In this document: positions 1 through 11,025 of the stretch, piece after piece
Position numbering within the stretch: position 1 is the stretch's first letter
How the letters are laid out: every line of letters starts with the position of its first letter
Origin: Podaxis mareebaensis
Lineage: Eukaryota > Basidiomycota > Agaricomycetes > Agaricales > Agaricaceae
Assembly: GCA_018524725.1 (NCBI GenBank)
Contig: JAEUWP010000366.1
Location: forward strand, 1-64,000
Reading direction: 5' to 3'
DNA length: 64,000 bases
The notes under the pieces: model-generated
The model's database searches: none
What the model was told of the DNA's origin: nothing
The model's input: only the letters and a program-made list of their open reading frames with translations
Made by a program: the position numbers and the translations under genes

Positions 1-619
1 AAGGGATTGACCACTCAATTCTAAGTGCTAAGTGAGAGTTTAAGTGTTTCTTCAGTCATAGACCAATAAAAGATGAACCTAAAGATGCCTAAGACTTCAG
101 AAAAGACAAAGACACTTATAAAGAAAAAGACTTCTCAGCTATCCACACTTCACTAGTGAGGTAGCTACTTATGTTGAACTGACCATCTGGTGCTAAGAGA
201 GCATTTCAAGTTGGCTGTTCTAAAGAAAAAGAGTAGTCTAGTTCAGTTCAAGTTAGTTTAAGTCAGTTAGTCTTAGAGTTTTAGAGTTTTTCTCTGATAG
301 CACTGTGTGTAAAGGGCACAGCTGTTATAGAGGCCTTTATTCTGAGCTTGTGATTATTTAGAACAGTCCACTGAGCTCTATTTCACTTTCACATAACCCC
401 AACCTCCTCTATTTTCTGTTCATTGTCCTCCAGAACTCATCTGAGGACAGTAGTAGCTACTTAGCTGCATTTTATCATTCCTTGTAACTACTACTATATT
501 TCTGCCCTCTACAATGCAATGCTATTGTGGTAGCAATATCATTTCTACCTCATCAGGTTATGGGCCCTGAGACTCTCCTTTCAAAGATTCTCTCCTATTA
601 ATTTAGGATTGAGAAAAAG
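1..619. other. Non-coding leader or 5' LTR region of the Copia element
   Basis: There is no convincing coding sequence upstream of gag. By position this should hold the 5' LTR and leader, but without the 3' LTR in the window the boundary cannot be set. I see no clear primer-binding site. Confidence 0.4.
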
Positions 620-1411
620 ATGTCTTGGGTTAACCACTTACCTGGTTGGTATCTGTATTCTTGCATTATACTGATACCCTATATTTGCTTTTCATGCTTA
701 GTCAATTTTTTAACTGCCAACTTCTTTGATATCTCAGATATGATATCAGCTATTGCTACTTCTTTCCTTTCTAAACTTGAGGGCCCTTCTAACTACAAGT
801 TCTGGGCTTGTTGCCTTCAAGGAGCTCTTTCCTTGATTAGTGTTACTGGTTCCACTGAGTCAGGCTGGACTCTGACCAAAAGAATGGTGACAGCACCTAC
901 CCAGAATGATGCAGCTGAAATGGCTAGGCAAAACCAGATGAGGGCACAAGCCTTATCAGTTATTGAAAATACCTTGCCCAATTCAATGCTGCTTCATGGC
1001 AGAACATCCCCAAATGCCTTATGGACTTATTTGCAGACTCAATTCAGTATGCTAGGTCTGGCTCATGTTTATGGGTTGTTCAGCTGTGCTCTGAAGAAGA
1101 GAATCACTGGCAAGAAAGATATTGCAGTTGATATCACTGAAATGGTGACTCTCTTCACTCAGGTTGAGGAAGCTACTACTGCCATCCCTGAGGTTCTCAG
1201 AGCAATGGTTCTTCTTTTGGCCATTCCAGATGATTGGGACTTGGTCTGTCAGTCCTTATTGATAAACAACACAACCATTAATGCCTTAACCTGGCAAGTA
1301 ATCACAGATGCTTTAAATGCTGAGTGGGCTCAGAAAAATGGATGTAACAAAATGTCTGCTCATCTCACCAATGCTAACTCTGCTGCTAAAGCTAAACTTC
1401 CCAATGACTAA
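620..1411 (+). pseudogene. Copia gag (UBN2/retrotran-gag type)
   Basis: The open frame is 263 codons. The true start may be the internal ATG at 739, because the first 40 residues are hydrophobic and unlike gag, whereas the later SFLSKLEGPSNYKFW block is the usual Copia gag opening. The rest is helical and fits a UBN2-type capsid protein: a WTYLQTQF segment near residue 140 and a PDDWD segment near residue 205. Its role would be assembly of the cytoplasmic virus-like particle. No zinc knuckle is seen in this frame; the following coding sequence is broken by stops and frame changes, so gag is truncated here. The product class is fairly sure; function today is very unlikely. Confidence 0.7.
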
Positions 1412-3367
1412 GGCAGTCCCTCTATCTGGAACAAGACCTGTCCTGGCCCACCTTAGAGTTGATATGTCTCTCAGCCTGTCAGTAGGAATAAATCCTCCAA
1501 TGGTCCCAAGCCACAGGGACAACAGGGCAGTCAGCCAGGTCAATGGCAGACTGCTAAGCCAAAGAAGAAGAGGGCTCCCAAGAAGAAGTCCCCTACTGCC
1601 ACTGCAAAGCCCACTGATTCCATGGCTGGCTTTGCTGTGCTTGCTAGATTAGTGCAGCCAGATACCCCTTCTCCTGCTGTTTGGCCATATACCAGCCTAA
1701 GCATGCATCCTTTTGGTCTCTTGGATCAGATCCAGAGGCTGTAAGTGAATGTCCCATGCATTCTGCCTCAGGCTCTGGTCCAGCAGCATCTGGCAGCCAC
1801 TGTCCCACAGGATTGTCCCCTGCTTTCTTCCCTTTCTCATTAGGTATGGTCTCAGAACCCTGTTCCCATTGCCTCAACTTACTCTTCTGTTAACCAGAAG
1901 AAATGTAAGTTTGAGGAGTCCAAAATAGAGGTGAGTAACCTCTGTTTTATTGCTATCCTTGAGCAAGAAATACTTAGTATTGCATAGGATGCACAAGAGA
2001 CCCTCCAGGTGATGAAACATCAATACTCTGATATGGTGACTAAGTTGCTGGATCAATTGTGAGAGAAACAGAGAGTATGAACCCAGTGTTATTGTGATAT
2101 TAACTGTACCCATAAGCTTTGTCATGCTCCTACTGCACAAAGCATTCCAAAGCTGATTGAGGAAACCCTACTCCTCATGTCACTTGAAGATGCTAGTGAG
2201 AAAGCAAAGAACTTTGATGAAGACTTCCTGCTACTTCCAGGACAGTCAGGTCTTCTGCTGATAGGTCACCTGATCAAGGTAAGCACCTATTCTCAGTGTG
2301 TCTGTCAGGGCAAATAGACTAAAAATCCTAAGAAGACCCAGCCTTCCATGCAGTAGCCCAAAAAGCTGTATGACATTATCAAAGAAGCTCTTTGTAAATA
2401 CAAAAAAGAGAAGCAGAGGAAGGCAGAGGTCTGTGCCTGAAAAGGCAAGTTCAGGGCTCAAGGGGAACATTACATCCTACATGTAAGTTGCTTCTATTAA
2501 GATCTAATGAACCAATTAATTCATTTTAGTGTCATTAAGGATACTTGTGACCCAGACAAAAATGTATGTGTTAATCCTATTAGTCAATTAAGGTTGATTC
2601 ATTATCTGATCACCTGTTGTGGTAAACAGAGGTCTCAAGCTTTGCAAGAGGCTCTTGTCATCATTGACAAGAACTCTGAAGGTTATCCTACAGATGAATC
2701 TGAAAGGGAATACCTTATTCAGATTAACAGAATGTGAATGGGATGAAGCCATGGCACCTTCAACCTCATTAGTTGATGTTCCACCACTGCTGCCTTCTTC
2801 TCCATGCCTCCCTGGAGCCTCTCATTCTAATGATGAGGTTGATATCATCAGGAGTGATATCAAAGATCACCCTCCTCTTGTCAATGGCCCATGTCACCTT
2901 TCTGATGTAGATTTCAATGCCAATGACAATACAAACTACAGGAGCAACTTTGAGAAGAAGAACTCAATGGGGTATATAATCCAAATCTTATCACCATCAT
3001 CTGATACTGATGATCACTTCCAATCACAGACCAGTCATGATGCTTCCTTTTGGGAAGAAGAAGGGCAAGCCTGGCAAGAAGCACTGGGACAAGGCCAAAT
3101 GTTGGCAGGGTCAGTGAGTAGCCTGCACAGGGCAGAAGGAGGAAGAGGAGATGAGCACCACCACTACAAGAGCAGATAATTAGGTGGCTCATAAATTTGG
3201 ACAATTGCAATGTATCATGTATAGATTTCATAGTGATGTGCACAAGTACATCTTGTTTTAATATAATCCATTCTGTGCATGAACCACCTTTGTGTAACTC
3301 CTCTAAGATCATACAATATCCAGAAGATGAACCAATAAGATTGGATGAATATAATGCAATATAGCTA
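1412..3367 (+). pseudogene. Broken coding remnant between Copia gag and protease
   Basis: Short open stretches in all three plus frames (for example 2507-2737 and 2619-3179) alternate with stops. A basic lysine-rich segment near 1555-1620 and another near 3050-3110 (KKGKPGKKHW-like in one frame) resemble the basic C-terminus of a Copia gag. A cysteine-bearing stretch lies near 2085-2135. I cannot name a domain for the 1700-2900 part. It may be decayed gag-pol linker or sequence captured by the element. Confidence 0.35.
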
Positions 3368-4634
3368 TTGGATTCAGGAGCTTCAGGGTATTATATGCCT
3401 TATATAGAAGACTTTATTGACTTCCAATATTATCCTAAACCAATAGATGTTTTCACAGCTGGTGAAGCAATGTTATCACCAGGTCATAGTACAGTCTTAA
3501 TTGAAACCATGATTAATACAGATAATGGTACTCAGATACTTAATCATTCATATCTATATCCAGTACATTACCTTGAAGGTAGTGGAGATCAATTGTTATC
3601 AGTTGGGCAACTTGCTAAAGCAGTTGCTAAAATTGAAACAACTGATAGCTACTCAAGCATCAACAATTCCTTAGGACAACCAATCCTAGTTGCACAACCA
3701 ATAATCAATTGTTTGCTTACTCTACATTATGTGAAGAGTAAAATTATTAAAAGGCCAAGTGAAATGCATGCCTTTGTGACTAGTATTGACCCTAATTATG
3801 ATGTCCTACATAATCAAATGGGACACCCATTGGATTGTATCCTCAAACATTTTGAGACAAGTATGATCAGCTTTCCTCATGTCACTATCCCCAAAAATAG
3901 CTTAAAACCATGTGAAGGTTGTGCTATGGGAAAAATGCATCAGAAAAGCTTTAATGTAAACTTTGAGAGAGCATCTAGGCCTCTAGAAAGAATCCATTTA
4001 GATCTTTTAGAAACGCCTATGGTCAGTTACTGAAAATATAAATGGGTAATGACTATATTAGATGACTACTCCTCACATGCTTGGATTTGCTTACTCCATG
4101 AGAAATCCAAAGCACTGACAGTAATGAAGAACTTCCTCACTTAATTGGTAAGTATATAGGTGGTCTAGTGAAGTTCTTACATACTGATTGAGGAGGAGAA
4201 TATGTTGCAGAAGAACTTCAAGCTCTTCTCCACTCTCAAGGGGTTGTCCATGTGACAAGCACTCCATATACTCACCAACAGAATGGTAGAGTGGAATGCC
4301 TCAACCAAATATTAATAGACAAAGCTGAAGCCATGCAGCATCATGCTTGCATTCCAAATAGTTGGTGGGAATTTGTGATTGACACTGTGTTATCTCTATA
4401 ATTGCACTCCCATGTCACACTTAAACTGGAAAACCCCTATGGAAGTTTTAACAGGTGTAATGCCAGATGTTTTTAAATTTAGAACTTTTGGATGTGGTGC
4501 TTACACATTCTTACCCAAAGAGGTCCAAAAAGACAAATTGTTATCTAAATCAGAATTAATGATATTCCTGGGTTATTCTCTGGACTGGAAGAATTATCTC
4601 TTTATGTATCATTTGCAAGGGAATGTATTATAAA
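3368..4634 (+). pseudogene. Copia pol remnant: protease and integrase
   Basis: The frame opens with the aspartic protease motif LLDSGAS at about 3365. A GAG-pre-integrase domain follows (HNQMGH near 3806 and a CEGCAMGK zinc-type pair near 3929). The integrase core then begins with HLDLLE near 3995. Stops at 4031-4033 and near 4142 and 4189 interrupt it, but the second catalytic D (TD.GGEY near 4185) and the third residue E (QNGRVE near 4280) can still be read across frames. A last open piece, 4379-4633, holds the FRTFGCGAY and FLGY blocks. RT and RNase H are absent. The gene cannot give a working polyprotein. Confidence 0.8.
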
Positions 4635-4637
4635 TAA

Positions 4638-4958
4638 TGTCAGGATGAGAGACAGGTAAGAGAGAGGAGAGAGAATTATGAATGAAAGTAGCATTCTAGG
4701 CCACTCAGCATCTGGTAAAAATAGGTGCCAATTTGGGTTGTATGGTGTGCCTTTCATTGGAGCTCTATCAGAGTTCTCAATAGATGGGATATTCCATATA
4801 ACACAGAAAGGGGGTTCTTGTAGGCAAAGAATGAGAATGTCTTTAAAAAAAAGTTCATTTAGGAGAATTTCAACAGTATCCCAAGAGTGATGGACATTAA
4901 AGAAAAGAATTGGAATAGAAGAAAATAAAGTGGGAGTGGAGAGATGTCCTTTAGACAT
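4638..4958 (-). pseudogene. LINE E ORF2, N-terminal endonuclease fragment
   Basis: The start ATG (4958-4956) lies inside the ATGTCTAA overlap with the ORF1 stop. The first ~100 residues align with LINE B ORF2 (FFNVH, LCLQEPPF and KGTPYNP blocks), which is the start of the APE-type endonuclease domain that nicks target DNA. The element ends at the HPDII block, where LINEs A and B continue with SSPDF. Everything after that (the rest of the endonuclease, RT, RNase H) is lost. Confidence 0.75.
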
Positions 4959-7184
4959 TAATGGCTCTCAAGTTGAAGTTGCAGTAGTTCTTCTCCACTT
5001 TGAGTTCACAGAGTTTGTTAGAGATCCAATCATAATCATAGCAGTGACAGAAGAAGGGGCATTGTTCACTGTTCATGTGATGTTCCTTAGAGTTGCATGA
5101 CAGGCAGTTGAAGGAAGTCACATGAGGACATTCCTTAATGTTGGCAGGGATAGGGAGATGGGGGTTCAGTCCTGGCTTGCCACAGCAGCAGAAGCCATCC
5201 CAATAGTGGTTTTTGGTGTGATGAGGGTCTCTGCAGATAGAGCACCTTGGGTTGCATGCTTTGCACAAGTGAGTAAGGTGGCTCCACCTCCAACACCTGT
5301 TGCAAATGGGGCTAGTGGTTCATGTAGAGGTACTGCAGAAGGTGCATATGCAGTTCTCAAAAAGGAGAGTGTGGTTGATAAGGAGTTTGGCCCTAGAGGC
5401 CAATTGGGAGTCCCATAAGTCAAAGAAGAGGATGGTGGAGTCAGAATGAGGAGAGACATGGTGAAACCTTGGCTTTTCAACAAGGTGGTTGATAATGTCA
5501 TGGTAAGGAGGAGACTCTATGACTTCTTTGAAGTCATCAGAGGTGTGGGGGGTCCTGTCTATGTGGAATTAGGATAGGTTTGTCAATTTGACAAATGATT
5601 TGGACATAGATAGAGATGGAATGATGGCATCTCTAATTTCTGGGGTAGCAAAGGCTGACTGGTTAAAGTCAGTGATACCCTTCTTGATGATGAGCAGTTC
5701 TTCATCTGTGGCTACTCTATCAGTGTTGAGCCATAATATCCACTTGTTTGATTTGGTGGACTCTACTTTAAGGGAAAAGTCCTTTTGGTAAAGGGCATTA
5801 TTGCAGTTTCTGACTACAAGGTTAAGCAAGGTGGTGAGGATAGGTTTGAAAATGTCATTGTAAGGTACAACAACATTTTTACACAAAGGGCCTTGGGTGG
5901 CTTTAGGTTTGTTAGAAGGGAAAGGAGGAGAGGAGGGTTTCAAAGAGGGGGAAGGAGGGGATTTGATGTCCCCAGAAGATCTAAGGAAGTTGACAATGTC
6001 AACCAGTGACATGTTGGAGAATTGATTTTGGAGAGCTGCATATTTTTGCAAATCTTCAGGGCTCATGGGAGAGTTAGAAGTGGCCTCAGCATAGGATGAC
6101 CTCTGAGTGGATGGCAAAGGGGCATTAGACCTGGGGTGGGTTTTATAGTTAATGGGAAGGGGGGAAGAGGAGGGGGGGAAAGTTTAGGAGGGAGGGAGGG
6201 AGAAAAAGTGGGAGCAATGATAGGCTTACACTGAGCAGGAGTAGCTATTGGTTAACAAGGTGTGCATCTATGGGTTACAGTAGACCAAGTGCTAAGGGTG
6301 TCTTTCTCTGGACTAAAAGTCTCAGGTGGGATAATAGGAGGACTAATAGTCTCTCCTTGAGGGGGACTAGAAGTCTCCACCTCAGGGATAGTGGGTGAAG
6401 GAGAGAGCATTTTAGTATTGATATTAGAACTAGACAACTCACCTTATTTATTGGGGTCAGCTGGTGGGAGGCATGAGAGGGTGATTGCTTGCACTGTATC
6501 TTTGGTGAATTGTGAGTCTGAGTCCTAGAAATGCCCAGTGAAGTCAGATGGAGGAAGGGGAGAGCTCTGGAGATGCCCAGTAGCATCTTTGGGGGAAGGA
6601 GAAGATACAGTAGGAGCCTTTTCAGCCTGATGTTCATGACAGCAACCTGTGGACATGGGTATAGGGGTGGGAGAGAGGGTGTATGAGGGGGGAAATTGCA
6701 TGGAAATAAAATCAGAGGCAAAAGATTGTGGTCCCTATATGGAATGGATTTGTTGTGCAATTGCTTGGAGTGTACAATGGTTTGGAGCATGGAGATGAGG
6801 TGACTGGTCCCCTCAAATATAGTGAGATCTCCAGAGTTGGCTCAATTAGCCAAATAACTGGAGGTAAAGCTAAGGAGGGACATTAAAAGTTGAAGTCCCA
6901 TTGAGTCTTGAGTGTTTGTGATGTCAACTTCAACAAGGGCATTACAGATTGCTAACCAATCCATTCCATGGGACAGCTGTGCTTTAGCATGAGGCTGTAC
7001 ACAGAAAGGAGGAGAAATGGGAGTGAAGGTCAGGAGAGATAGGATTTATTCCAAGCAACACCTGGAGTTGGGGAGAATAAAGCCATGTGAAGCAGCAATA
7101 GCTTGTACTTGTGTAATGGCCAAGTGGGAGGATGGGGTGAGCTCTAGTGAGAGATCAATGTCTTCACAGACTGGCACAAGGGAT
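4951..7184 (-). pseudogene. LINE E ORF1 (gag-like), C-terminal part
   Basis: This continues the ORF1 whose first codons lie at 9676-9309; LINE C sits between the two parts. The C-terminus (4951-5330) carries the zinc knuckles of this family: CxxC near 5255, a CSICRDPHHTKNH block, and a further Cys/His cluster ending in CPFF. A region rich in proline and serine precedes it, as in LINE A ORF1. ORF1 proteins of this kind bind the element RNA. Stops and frameshifts divide the frame (open pieces 5569-6117, 6275-6790, 4951-5268). The final stop TAA (4953-4951) overlaps the ORF2 start. Confidence 0.75.
7169..7184. repeat. Target-site duplication of LINE C, left copy
   Basis: gactggcacaagggat, identical to 9293-9308. 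The last base merges with the poly(T) run. Confidence 0.92.
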
Positions 7185-9292
7185 TTTTTTTTTTTTTTTT
7201 TTTGAATCCATGTTTATTGTCATAGACTAGCTATGACAAAAGGGTGTGTGATAGCAGTCCCAAGGATCACTAACCTAAGAGAAAGGCAGAAAAGGAAAAT
7301 AAAGTAAAGTACTACAGGTGCCCCAAACTACATGAATGAAAACCAGAACCAATCAAAGAAGTCCCCCCTCCCTATGAGGTAGGGAAAAGAAAATGATGAT
7401 AGTCTGAAAGAAAAACAGCCAGAAAGCATATGTTGACATGGACTAACCCTTACAACCCCCAGGAGGGGCTTTCTTGGCCTCTGTGTCACGTTGGTACCTC
7501 CCATGAATCCAATTGCAGTCGAAGCGATGTTGCCAGTACAGACACCAGTGGTTGTTAGATGAGTGAGCACCATGACAGTTGACACAGTGTGGGGAATATG
7601 GGCAGGGATCACCTGCCAGGGTGGGGGGAATGGGGGGTTTGGCCTTGAGGTTTCCTTTGCAGCACCCGGCCATAGAGCAGTGTGAGGCCTCAGAGTGAGG
7701 TCCAGCACAGAGTGGGCACCTTGGCACTTGAGAGTAACAGGCATCAGAAGGATGACCCCAGTGCCAGCAATGCTGGCACTGAGGTGTACCAGTATGGGCT
7801 CGAGCACCCTTAATGAGGCAGGAAACACCATTTATCATGACACGCCTGTTGAGGAGAGAGGTGGCAAGGGTGCTGCATTGAGAGTCGATTAAGTCAATCC
7901 ACACAGTGGCAGTATCGGACTTGGCAGAGTTGTGAACGACACACATGTGATGCACATCAGAGAGGGGGAAGAAGGGGGAGGTGGAGGCCTCAGTCTTGAC
8001 TTGGTCAGCTGTGAGGGTAAACCCATCAGCTGAGAAGAAGGGGACATCCATGATCTTGATGAAAGATCAGGACATGGGGAGGGTAATGGAGGCACTTTTG
8101 AGTGTAGAGGGGAGGCATGTGGAGATGGTATCAAGATCTGCCTGGGAAGGGACACTGCCAGTAGAGAAGGCAATGACACCAGAATGGAAACAGCCAGAGT
8201 CAACAACAAGTGCTGACTTAGCCTGGGTAAGCGCTTGATTGAAGTGCATGACAAGGGACTGGAGGGAGACATGAGTGCTAGCTAGGTCGCTAGCACTGGT
8301 GCTCAAGAAAAATTGATGCCGGGTAGGCCCCCAGGTCACATAATAAGGCTTACACCTTGTGGAGGAGTTGGGTCCCAACTGACCAGGTTTGATGTCATGC
8401 AAGGGAGGGGTAGGCCTGTCACATGGAGGCTGAGGGGCATGTAAGGGAGGTCTGGGCCTGTCACATGAAGGTGGAGTCACAGGGGGGGGCCAAGAGGGCA
8501 CCGGGGCCTGGGTTGAGGGCTTAGGGGCAGGCACTGGTTGGGCATCTGCCATAGCTGAGTCAGCCATTCCATGGGACAGCTCATGTTTACCCCATGTTCA
8601 GTGGGCATTGAATAACAAGGCAGTAATACTGCCTGGGGGAGGGAGTTGTTATCAGTTTGGGGGAGTGTGGTTGTGAAATGCACCTTTGGCCTCAAGGAAG
8701 CTGACAAGTTCACAAAGGGCAGCAAAAGTGTGTCAGTCACTGCAAGACTTAACTTTGTCTTTGGAGAGACTCTGGATTTCCTTGGGAATACTGTCTAAAG
8801 TAGCCGTAATGTCAATGGGATCATCTTCATTGACCTTGTAGGGGATGGGGTCAGATAGAAGGGTAGAGGGAGCAGCCTTGGGTGTGGTCTGCTCATGTGG
8901 GGGGGAGACAGGGAGGTCAAGCTCCATGCCAGAAGAGGACCTGCTCTGGAGATGCCCAGTAGCATGCCTGGAAGATGATGAGGGGGAGGGAGTGCCCAGC
9001 TCTAATGTAGTCCATGAGAGTGTCTGCCACTCTTGCTGTGGGGGGCCTTGAGGGATCCAACCATTGGGGTTGGAGGGAGTGCGGATGCCTTGACTGTTGG
9101 CATCGTTGATAGTCATCACTTTGAGATTTTCGATATATTCCAGCTATGCATTGTCATGCTGACAGTTGTATTCATGGTCCTTGTGTTGTTGAGGGGTCTC
9201 AGGAATAATGGATGGGCTTTTGCCCTTGCAACAATTGCCCATAGTGATGAGCACTTAACCATGATGATGGTGGTTACTGGAAGAGGAAGGGT
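7185..9292 (-). mobile_element. LINE C, ORF1-only non-autonomous LINE (about 2.1 kb)
   Basis: A complete insertion: a 16-bp TSD, a 20-nt poly(T) at 7184-7203 (the minus-strand A-tail), and a 5' end at 9292. It holds one ORF1-like gene and then directly a 3' UTR; there is no ORF2. Its 3' tail (GGGACTGCTAT, then CCCTTTTGTCATAGCTAG and ACAATAAAC) resembles the tails of LINEs A, B and D. Its 5' end (CTTCCTCTTCCAGTAACCAC) resembles the 5' ends of LINEs A, B and E. The body differs from LINE A/B ORF1. This is the pattern of a half-LINE mobilised in trans by a partner LINE. Confidence 0.85.
7443..9242 (-). pseudogene. LINE C ORF1, CCHC zinc-knuckle gag-like protein
   Basis: I choose the ATG at 9242-9240, which opens MGNCCKGKSPSIIPETP and leads in one frame (past a TAG near 9145) into the block starting at 9119. 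The N-terminal third is rich in Ser/Pro/Gln. A proline-rich stretch with repeated CDRP.PPLH motifs lies near 8390-8480. The C-terminal third has an RNA-binding-like segment and then zinc knuckles: CQHCWHWGHPSDAC near 7770-7730 (C-x2-C-x4-H-x4-C), CPLCAGPHSEASH, and CVNCHGAHSSNNH. It ends at 7443, with the 3' UTR following at once. Stops or frameshifts lie near 9145, 8735-8650 and 8070. The role would be binding of its own RNA; the RT would have to come from another LINE. Confidence 0.7.
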
Positions 9293-9308
9293 GACTGGCA
9301 CAAGGGAT
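9293..9308. repeat. Target-site duplication of LINE C, right copy
   Basis: gactggcacaagggat, identical to 7169-7184; it directly follows the LINE C 5' end. Confidence 0.92.
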
Positions 9309-9676
9309 GGATAGAGAGAACAGGGGGTGCTGAGTTTTCCCTCAGATTCTTGTTCTTCTTTAGCAGAATACACTGAAGAAGCCACATCATTGTCATCATT
9401 AACCTTAAGACTCTTGTGAGTCTGGAGGGAAAGGAGTTGGTCAGTGGAAATGGAACATTTAGTTCCAATAGATGGAGTGGGGAAAGAGGGCTTGTGAAGA
9501 AAATCTTTTCTGCTCTCAATTCCAGCAAATAGTCCCTCTGAAGCCTCTCAAGGTTGGGTGGATGTGGGTGCTATGCTGGCACTAGAGTGTCAGTGACTGA
9601 GATGAAGAGATTTTATGCTTGGAGTGGCTTTCTTTAGACCTCCAAAGAAGCTGCTAGTTTCCTTGGAGTCTTTCAT
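9309..9676 (-). pseudogene. LINE E ORF1, N-terminal part
   Basis: The start ATG is at 9676-9674. The first codons (MKDSKETSSFFGG-like) match LINE B ORF1 (start 22252) and LINE A ORF1 (start 16248). The frame runs to 9309 and resumes at 7184 after removal of LINE C, where the SLVPV...CEDIDLS block joins as in LINE A (SIVPACEDIDLS). Frameshifts are present. Confidence 0.65.
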
Positions 9677-9764
9677 AGTGATTTAGAGTCAAAATGTGTA
9701 TTCTTTAGTCTACAAATAACCAGGCCACTAAGGTGAATGTGGTGGTTACTGAGAAAGGAAGGTT

Positions 9765-10994
9765 GCTTCAGCATTTTTCTGGGTAACCATTTGTCATCTG
9801 AGGTGTCAAATCCCTTCCACTGCATGAGATATTGTTTTCCTCTTCCTTGTGTCCTTTCATCAATTATCTTCTTGATTATGTGTTTCTATTCTCTATCTAT
9901 AGTGAGGATGGGGCCTGGTCTTTCTTAACAGTATGATGGATATGAGGCATCATCATTTGGAATGAGAGGCTTAAGCTGAGATATGTGAAATGTGGGGTGA
10001 ATTTTTATGGAAGGGGATAAGGCAAGCATATATAATGATGTTTCTGGCTGTGCCTTTGTAATTTCAAAGGGGCTGTCATAGCATGGCATGAACTTTGTGA
10101 CCCTTCCTGACCCTTTTTGAATGTAGTCTCTCCTCCAGTTTGCTGTGTTAAGCCAGACCTTGTCTCCAACCTTGAAGTGGGAGTCTTCATCTTGGTACTC
10201 ATTGGCATAGTGTGCCTGTGTAATTTTGGCTGCAAGTAGGTTATCTTGTGCCTTGTACATGTGTGAGTATATTGACTGTACAAGTTCACATACTGTTTTT
10301 AGTGCCTCATCTGTAGATTCACATGGCATAGTTGGTGGTGAAGAAATGACATGCAGAGATGATCTAGTTTTTAGCTGGAATCCAGAGAGGTTGGTGGAGG
10401 TGTTGACAGAGTTCATTAAGTAGAACTGAACATGAGGTAGCACTTTGACCTAGCCTTTTTGGTTATGATCCACAAAGAAATGTAAGCATTGTACTACTGT
10501 CTTGTTTGTATGTTCTGAGGCTCTGTCTATCTGGGGATGGTATGCCAATGAAGCCAGTTGTTTGATTCCAAGGATCTGGGTGAGTATGGACCAGAACTTG
10601 GACATGAATTGATGGTCATGATCAGAGGTGATTTCAGAGGGGCATCTGTTGTCACAGATCCAGTAGTCAAAGAATAGCTACATGAATTCTTCTGCTGACA
10701 TGGTTGTTTGACAGGGAATGAGTTTGATGTCTGCATCCAGTCAGTCTGTGATGGTAGTGAGAAGATTGAAGCCATCATCTTCTGGAAGTGGTTCTACAAA
10801 GTCAATTGCAATAGACATGAAACATTTGTCTAGTATTGCTAAGGGGTGGAGAGGCCTAGTTGGTTGTGATGTGTGTGATTTGTTGCATTGGCACTCAACA
10901 CAAGATAGTATATAAGCTTTTTTGAGATTAGTCTTCATGTTAGGCCAGTAGAATGAACACTGGAGGTTGGCATATGTTTTGTCAACACCAACAT
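9765..10994 (-). pseudogene. Gypsy-4 integrase and chromodomain (3' half of the split element)
   Basis: On the minus strand the sequence continues the HHCC zinc domain begun at 38562: CSFYWPNM, then CVECQCNKSH (C-x2-C) near 10885. The core follows with the first catalytic D in MSIAIDFVEPLP (about 10815), the second D in the SDHDHQF block near 10615, and the E region near 10525 (HPQIDRASEHTNKTV). The frame then shifts into 10443-9925, an integrase C-terminal domain with FKVGDKVWL and HPTFHISQLKPL. A chromodomain follows (QGRGKQYLMQWKGF.....W), cut at 9765 by the 5' end of LINE E. Integrase joins cDNA to chromosomal DNA; chromodomains read histone marks and guide insertion. Several stops are present. 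Confidence 0.8.
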
Positions 10995-11025
10995 CAGTGA
11001 AACAGCTTAAAACTATTATTACATT
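10995..11025 (+). repeat. Left terminal inverted repeat of the Plavaka-type element
   Basis: It starts CAGTGAAACAGCTTAAAACT and pairs with the complement of 38530-38559. Matching blocks are CAGTG, AA and AAAACTAT. The adjacent AT (10993-10994) is the duplicated target. Confidence 0.7.

Larger units (their letters stand above)
1..4637 (+). mobile_element. Degenerate Ty1/Copia retrotransposon, 3' part missing
   Basis: Copia gene order is visible in plus orientation: UBN2-like gag, a spacer of broken coding sequence, aspartic protease, GAG-pre-integrase and integrase. The element stops abruptly near 4634-4637, just after the conserved FLGY block that follows the integrase core. No reverse transcriptase or RNase H follows, because minus-strand LINE sequence starts there. 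No LTR pair can be shown, since the left end may lie outside the window. Many in-frame stops and very few CpG dinucleotides mark it as old and inactive. Confidence 0.85.
4638..9764 (-). mobile_element. LINE E, Tad1/I-like non-LTR retrotransposon, 3'-truncated
   Basis: On the minus strand this matches LINEs A and B of the same window from their 5' end through ORF1 into the first 100 codons of ORF2. Its 5' end near 9764 reads CCTTCCTTTCTCAGTAAC, the same as in LINEs A and B, and abuts the chromodomain of Gypsy-4. Its 3' end is cut at 4638 against Copia sequence, so no poly(A) tail or TSD is present. LINE C (7185-9292) is inserted into ORF1. CpG is almost absent. Confidence 0.85.

Noticed and set aside
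7184..7203. Poly(T) as simple low-complexity sequence
   Set aside because: It is the A-tail of LINE C, with a matching TSD at 9293-9308.
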